Source: Diacronema lutheri
Lineage: Eukaryota > Haptophyta > Pavlovophyceae > Pavlovales > Pavlovaceae
Length of the DNA stretch: 64,000 nt
Direction: 5' to 3'
Assembly: GCA_019448385.1 (NCBI GenBank)
Contig: JAGTXO010000010.1
Location: 620,001 to 684,000, forward strand
The notes beneath the pieces were generated by a model that worked only from the letters and a program-made list of their open reading frames with translations, was not told the DNA's origin and ran no database searches. A program made the translations under genes and the position numbers. Of this stretch, positions 59,109 through 64,000 are shown one piece after another (position 1 is the stretch's first letter; each line of letters starts with the position of its first letter).

Positions 59109-61670
59109 TCACCCGCGCGCGTGCGATCCGGCGCCGCCGCCCGCGCCGGCGCGCGGCGGCAGCTCGCCAGCGGCGGCGAGGCGCTCCGCCTCGGCCTGCA
59201 GCTCACCAAGCATGCGCCGGATCGCGTCGTGCCCGAGCGTGGAGAACTGCAGGTTGAGGCACTTTTCACCGAGGCGTTGCACGTCATCCGCCGCGTTGCC
59301 CGCCGGAACCGCGCTCCACGTGCCGTCCGAGAGCGACGCGGCGATCCGGCGCGCGCGCTCGATCACGCTTGCGGGGATGCCAGCCGTCTCGGCGAGCATG
59401 CCCGTCAAATAGTCGGCGTGCGACGCCGAGCCCTCGCTCATCCGGTGGAGCATATGGAAGCGCTTGCGTGCAACGTCCTGCGCGGTGCGGCGGGTGCAGC
59501 GGCGTCAAGAGCACGCGCCGCGCCGGCTGCGCGCGTCGCGCGCGCTCACCTGCGCGACGGCCATGTTGTAGCAGCGCACGTTCGGGTAGAGCTGCGCGAG
59601 GCAGTCGAGCTGCAGGAAGTGCGTGGCGAAAAGTGTGTACGCACGGCCGCACCCGGCGAGCAGCTCGGCGGTCGCCCACGCGATCGCGAGGCCCTCAGCG
59701 TTGGACGTGCCGCGCCCAAGCTCGTCGACGACGACCAGCGCGCGCGGCGGCGGCTGGTCGTGCGCGCCCAGCGCGCGCGCTATGTACGCGACCTCGACCA
59801 TCTCGACTGTGAACGTGGAGGCGTTGCTCTCGAGGCAGTCGGCCGAGCCGAGGCGCGAGAGCAGCCGGCCAAACACGGGCACGGACGCGAACGCGGCAGG
59901 GACCATCGCGCCGACCTGCGCGAGGATGACGAGGAGCATCGATTGCTGCAGCATCGTGGACTTGCCGCTCATGTTGGCACCCGTGAGCACGAGCAGGTTG
60001 GACGCCTCGGAGAGGTAAAGTGAGTTTGGCACGAGCTCGTCGACGGCGCGCAGGTGCTCGATCAGCACGTGCCGGCCATTGCGCACGACAAGCGGGCCGC
60101 CGTCGGTGATCTCGGGGCACGTGTACTCGCCGTCGGCCGTCGCGGCGAGCTCCGCGAGCGCGAGGAGCATGTCGAGGAGCGAGACCGACTCGGCGAGCAG
60201 GTAGAGCAGCCGCACGTCGGCGCGCACTTCGGCGAGCACGCCCTCGAGCACGCGATCGGTGAGCAGCAGGATCTCGTGGTTAGTTTTTGTCATGCGCGCG
60301 TTGATCTGTTCGAGCTGCTCTGTCGAGCACCCGAGCGTCCGCTTCGACGCGCGCGCAACGTGGATGAAGGTGCGCGGCAGCTCGGGCTCGACGTCGACGG
60401 CGGCGGTCAGGTGGAAGCCGCGCCGCGCCGAGTGCGCAAGGGCAAACGCCGGCCGGCCAAAGTGCTCGTTGTAGTGCTCAACAAGCGCGTGCAAGTCAGC
60501 GTACCCCTGCTCCCATACGCGCCGCGTATGGTCGAGCACCGGGTCGACGCCGTCGCGCACGACCGAAACGAGCGCGGCGGGGCCGGACGACGCCTTGCCC
60601 GCGCTCGCCTCAGGGCGGACGACGCGCTCGATGAGCTCGACGAGTGCGCTGATGGACGGCCTGCGGAGCTGCTCGGCGCATGACGCGAGTATCGCGGACT
60701 CGGCCTGCGGCTCGCCCTCCGCCGGTTCGAGCGCCGCGTGCAGCTCGGCCGCGAGGCCGAGCGCGTGCCTGAGCTTGAGGAGCGCGCGCACGCGAGCGAC
60801 GCAGCGGCTCTGCGCGGCGGCGACAGGCGAGGCACCGCTCGCCGCGCCACTCGCCGGTGGCGTGACCAGCGCGCGCAGGATTGCGTCGAAGTCGCCGAAG
60901 CGCGCAAGCACGCGCGCGGTGTCCTCGAAGAGCCGCTGGCACGAGAGGAGCGCGCGCACGCACTGCTGGCGCGCGCGGATGGACGGCAGGTCGCACAGGG
61001 GCATGCGCAGCGAGGTGCGCAGCAAACGCTGCCCGCCGCGCGTGCGGCACCGATTGAGCACGCCGAGCAGGCAGCGCTTATCGTCGCCCGTCCGCGGGTT
61101 GGAGAGCACCTCAAGGTTTGCGAGCGTCGCCGAGTCAAGGAGCATGTAGCCGTCGACCTGCACAATGTCGATGCGGATCGAGCGGCTGGCCTGCACGAGC
61201 ACGTTGAGCTTCCATCGGCAGTACTCGACGAGCGCGCTCACCGCTGCGAGCGCGAGGAACATGGGCGCCACCTCCTTTTCGACCGCGACGGCGTCGTCCC
61301 TGAGCGCAACGTCGCGCACGATCTCGAGGCCCTTCGCCTCGTCGAAGTACTTGCGTGAGAGGGGCTCCACGTGGAGCGGACCGTCGTCGAGGCGCGCGAT
61401 CGCTCGAAGCAGACCACCCGAAGGATCTTTGTCACCGCGCGCTGCCGATCCGTGGCAGAAAAGCAGCACGCGCGCATCGAAGCGGCCGAGCAGGGAGAGC
61501 GACCGCGTGTAAAACTTGTCGTCCGAGACCTGCGCGAGCGAGATAGTCGGTGCGGCGTCGAGGTCGCACGTGGCCAGGCCGACCTCGCGCCGCGAGTTCT
61601 CGACTAGTGCGACGATGCTCCCACTCGGCCGCCCGCCTGCGCCCGGCGCGTCCCCCATCGGGGGCGGCAT
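59109..61670 (-). CDS. MSH4: MutS homologue MSH4 (meiotic crossover factor)
   Basis: Two exons on the minus strand: 61670-59550 and 59477-59109 (829 residues). The 72-bp intron is GT-AG, phase 0, joining NMAVAQ to DVARKRFHMLHRM. There is no MutS mismatch-recognition domain I, as in MSH4/MSH5. The text fits MSH4 better: SLAQVSDDKFYTRSLSLL, EPLSRKYFDEAKGLEIVRD, LLGVLNRCRTRGGQRLLRTS. The ATPase domain has Walker A TGANMSGKSTMLQQSMLLVI, ESNASTFTVEMVEVAYIARA, Walker B VVDELGRGTSNAEGLAIAWA and LFATHFLQLDCLAQLYPNVR. Exon 2 has MSEGSASHADYLTGMLAETA, as in other MutS C-termini. MSH4 with MSH5 stabilises meiotic recombination intermediates, so its intactness implies a sexual cycle. An alternative start lies at 61658. 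An E2F-like site lies 49 bases upstream. Confidence 0.9.
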
Positions 61671-61718
61671 GCAGCGTCTGCCTGCTGCCAGGCGCACTCG
61701 CCAAGGCCCAATGAAAAA

Positions 61719-61727
61719 TTTCCCGCC
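61719..61727 (-). promoter_or_regulatory. E2F-like site upstream of MSH4
   Basis: TTTCCCGCC on the plus strand, reading GGCGGGAAA in the direction of MSH4 transcription, lies 49 bases before the start codon. The motif match is exact; function is inferred. Confidence 0.4.
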
Positions 61728-61856
61728 GTCGCAAATTTCGACCCGGCCTTTTTCTACAAGGCGCGAGGCGGTTGCTAGGGGCGCACGGCATTCGTGAAGT
61801 GCGGCTGCGCGGAGCGGAGGCAAAGAAACCCGTCGTCCCGCGTCGTTCGCGTGGTG

Positions 61857-64000
61857 TCAAGGGCGCTGTGCGACCAGGCCCTGCAGCTCGCTGCCGTAGG
61901 AGATGATGTCATGCGTGCGCACCCAGTTCTCCGGGTTGAAGCCGCGCGGCACCCACGCGTGCAGCCGATCATCGCCCGTGTCGAGGTGCACGCCGACGCG
62001 CCCGTACTTGTTGAGAGTGACGATGCGGCCGGGCGGGTGATGGAAGCCCATAGCTTGGAGCGGCAGGTGAGGCACCGCATCGCCGCCAGACTGCACAGCC
62101 CAGTACGAGTCGCCCGAGCAGAAGGCGCGCGCAAAGTGCGCGGCGAAGGCCTCGTTGCCAATCCGCGGCGCCGCGAAGGTGTAGAGCTTGTGCGCGACCA
62201 GCTTGCCGCGCGCGCGCGGCCGGCCGCCGCCGCCGCCGAGCGCCCCGAGGCTCTCAAACAGCGCGCTCGCGCCCGCCGGCAGGTGCGCGAGCGCGGCAGG
62301 CGGCGGCGACTTTGCGCGCTCAAAGTGGCGGGCGAGGTGCGCGATCTCCGCCGACGCGAGCATTGCCATCGCGCCGCCAAGCGAGTGGCCCGACACATGC
62401 AGCTCGACGTCGCGCCCGGCCGCGCCCTCCCTCGCTTCGACCAATCCGCTCGACGGATGCGAGTACGCTCGAGCGCAAGGACTGCCACGCGCGCAGGAAG
62501 CCGCGGTGCACAAGCACGTCTGCGCCGGCGCCGGTCGGTGCCGGCGGCGCGTCTGCGCACTCGGCGCCGCCGGCCGGCGCGCTGCGCTGCGGCGCGCCGT
62601 TCGGGTTGGGAGGCATGGCGCCCGCCCTCACCCACGACGGCATGGTGCGCGCTGCCGCGCCGCCGGCCGCGAGCTCGTGCGCAAAGCAGTCGTCGGCGGC
62701 GTCGTAGCCGCAGCGGAAGATGTCAAAGTTGAGCTCCTTGTTGAGTGACGAGACCGAGCCTCGGAAGATGAGGAACAAGCGGCGCGCGCCGCGTGGCGCG
62801 TCGCGAGCGCGTGACGGCGCGCGCGCACCCTCGCCGGCGGCCGCACCGGCCGCGCCATCGTCGTTGACGTGCGACACCTTCTCGCCCGCCAAGAAGGCGA
62901 ACGTGTCCATCTGCTTGTCGCGGAACGTCTCCACCAGCTCGAGGCCAATCTCCTCAAGCTCGGCCGAGATGCGAGCGGTATCGGCCGCAGTGGTGGGTGA
63001 TGGCGCGTCCGGCTCGAGCGCGCAGTGGTACGAGATTCCGCACAGGTGGGCAAACTGGACGGCGAGCTCGCGCTCAAAGCCCGCCGGCATTGTGCCTGCG
63101 CTGGCCGTCGCGCTTGCCGCCGCCGTCGCCGCCTTGCGCTCGCGCGCGGCGCGCGCCGGCGCGTCGGCCACGTCGTTTGCCGTCTCAGCGGCCGGCGCGA
63201 CAGCAGGCGGCGCGGCGGCGGCGACCTTGACGAGCGCGTCCGCGACGGCGGGCATGCCCGGCGCCCACCAGTGCGCCGCCGCGTCCGCGGGCGGGAGCAA
63301 CGCCTCGCGCGCGAGCTCGAGCAGCTCGACCTGCGCGTGGACATACTCGTAACAGATGGACGAAACCGACGAAACCGACGACTTGGCGCGGTCAAAGTCC
63401 TGGCTCACGCGCAGCCAGTCGAGGCGCGCGAGGCTGGCGCGCGCGCTGTCGAGTGTGAGCGAGTCGGCCACCTCGCGCGAGCGCTCCACTGCCGCGTCGA
63501 GCGAGCCGGCGAACGCGCCGACGGCCGACGCGGCCACGCGCACGACCGGGTGCGCAGACGGCGCCGAGAAGGCAGAGAACGCGCGCGGGCCCGAGCCGGC
63601 CGATCCAGGCTGCACCACGTTCTCGGGCGCACGCACGCGCGCGCGCCCGCCGCCGCCGCCGCCATACGCCCCCGCACCGCCGCCGCCGCCGCGGGCGGGG
63701 CCGAACGGGCGGCGCGACGGGCCGTGCCCCGGCATCGAGGCGACCATGCGAATGGCGGCGGGCGCGACGGACGGCGCGCGGGCGCCGGGCGCGGCACGCA
63801 GTCCGCCGAGCGCGTGCCAGCCGCTCGTGAACGTCGACGCGCGGCTGACGAGCCCGACGACCATCGAGATCTGCGTGAGAAGCAGCCAGAGAAGCGTGCG
63901 CTTCCGCACGCGCAATTTGCGCTGCGAGAGCGTGAATTTGATGCCGCGCTCGCGCGCGAGCGTGTAGTCCACGGTGAGCGCTGAATTGGGCGAGGCGAGG
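61857..64000 (-). CDS. Class 3 (alpha/beta-hydrolase) lipase, 5' end outside window
   Basis: The minus-strand frame is open to the right edge, so the N-terminus is missing. It begins within TVDYTLARERGIKFTLSQRK followed by a membrane helix (TLLWLLLTQISMVVGLV). A long Ala/Gly-rich region follows, then the lipase domain: ERELAVQFAHLCGISYHCAL, LFLIFRGSVSSLNKELNFDI, VLVHRGFLRAWQSLRSSVLA, the nucleophile elbow VSGHSLGGAMAMLAS (Ser), YTFAAPRIGNEAFAAHFARA, SGGDAVPHLPLQAMG (Asp) and THDIISYGSELQG (candidate His). So the triad is present. Between HRGF and GHSLGG, around 62420-62450, the frame changes by one base. No GT-AG intron fits and the spacing is right for the family without one, so this is probably a sequencing indel or a real mutation. 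Likely a membrane-anchored acyl-glycerol lipase. Confidence 0.8.

Noticed and set aside
63025-63984. A 319-codon plus-strand ORF at the right edge
   Set aside because: It is antisense to the lipase gene, Arg/Ala-rich and domain-free.

Overview
The window is nuclear DNA of a GC-rich, gene-dense, flagellated unicellular eukaryote. A haptophyte alga fits best, but other GC-rich algae cannot be excluded without a search. The evidence is: about 24 spliceosomal introns that can be placed by reading frame and family homology (roughly 70-470 bp, mostly GT-AG with GTGCGC-type donors, several GC-AG); ciliary genes (PIH1, CCDC17-like, a BBS-type chaperonin, a C2HC zinc-finger/ER-rich helix protein); a meiotic gene (MSH4); and alga-type fusion proteins. 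Genes are tightly packed on both strands, often head-to-head with 46-110 bp between start codons. No operons, CRISPR arrays, rRNA or convincing tRNA genes were seen.

Layout. 1-8.6 kb: a multi-membrane protein running off the left edge, divergent from a 2,408-residue receptor-like protein (two PstS-like domains, one membrane helix, tandem nucleoside-hydrolase-like domains). 8.8-19.4 kb: PIH1 protein, giant CCDC17-like protein, anthranilate phosphoribosyltransferase (TrpD). 19.5-28.8 kb: four-domain voltage-gated calcium channel, five-repeat type I membrane protein with GC-AG introns, DUF1415 protein. 28.8-32.0 kb: a 5'-truncated non-LTR-like retroelement flanked by TGAATACC; the left copy overlaps the stop codon of the DUF1415 gene. 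32.1-41.8 kb: C2HC zinc-finger protein with a 20-residue repeat, YaaA/DUF328 protein, coiled-coil protein, cytochrome b561, methyltransferase-like protein, CCZ1. 42.0-47.2 kb: GNAT plus bromodomain protein, SAP-domain protein, a small membrane protein. 47.4-54.3 kb: degenerate chaperonin (BBS10/BBS12-like) divergent from a DAA1/ATAD1-type AAA ATPase. 54.4-58.9 kb: a fusion of nucleoside-hydrolase-like domain, membrane bundle and TIR-like domain. 59.1-64 kb: MSH4 and a class 3 lipase that runs off the right edge.

The most interesting signal is at the two ends. The left-edge membrane protein resembles the membrane/linker part of the 54.4-58.9 kb protein, and its divergent neighbour carries the same nucleoside-hydrolase family that the latter has fused to its N-terminus. 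This suggests an alga-specific receptor/effector system combining nucleoside-hydrolase-like and TIR-like modules, in one case with an extracellular PstS-like sensor. Recurring non-coding themes are C (or G) homopolymers of exactly 24 nt, minisatellites inside introns, and E2F-like sites in short promoters.
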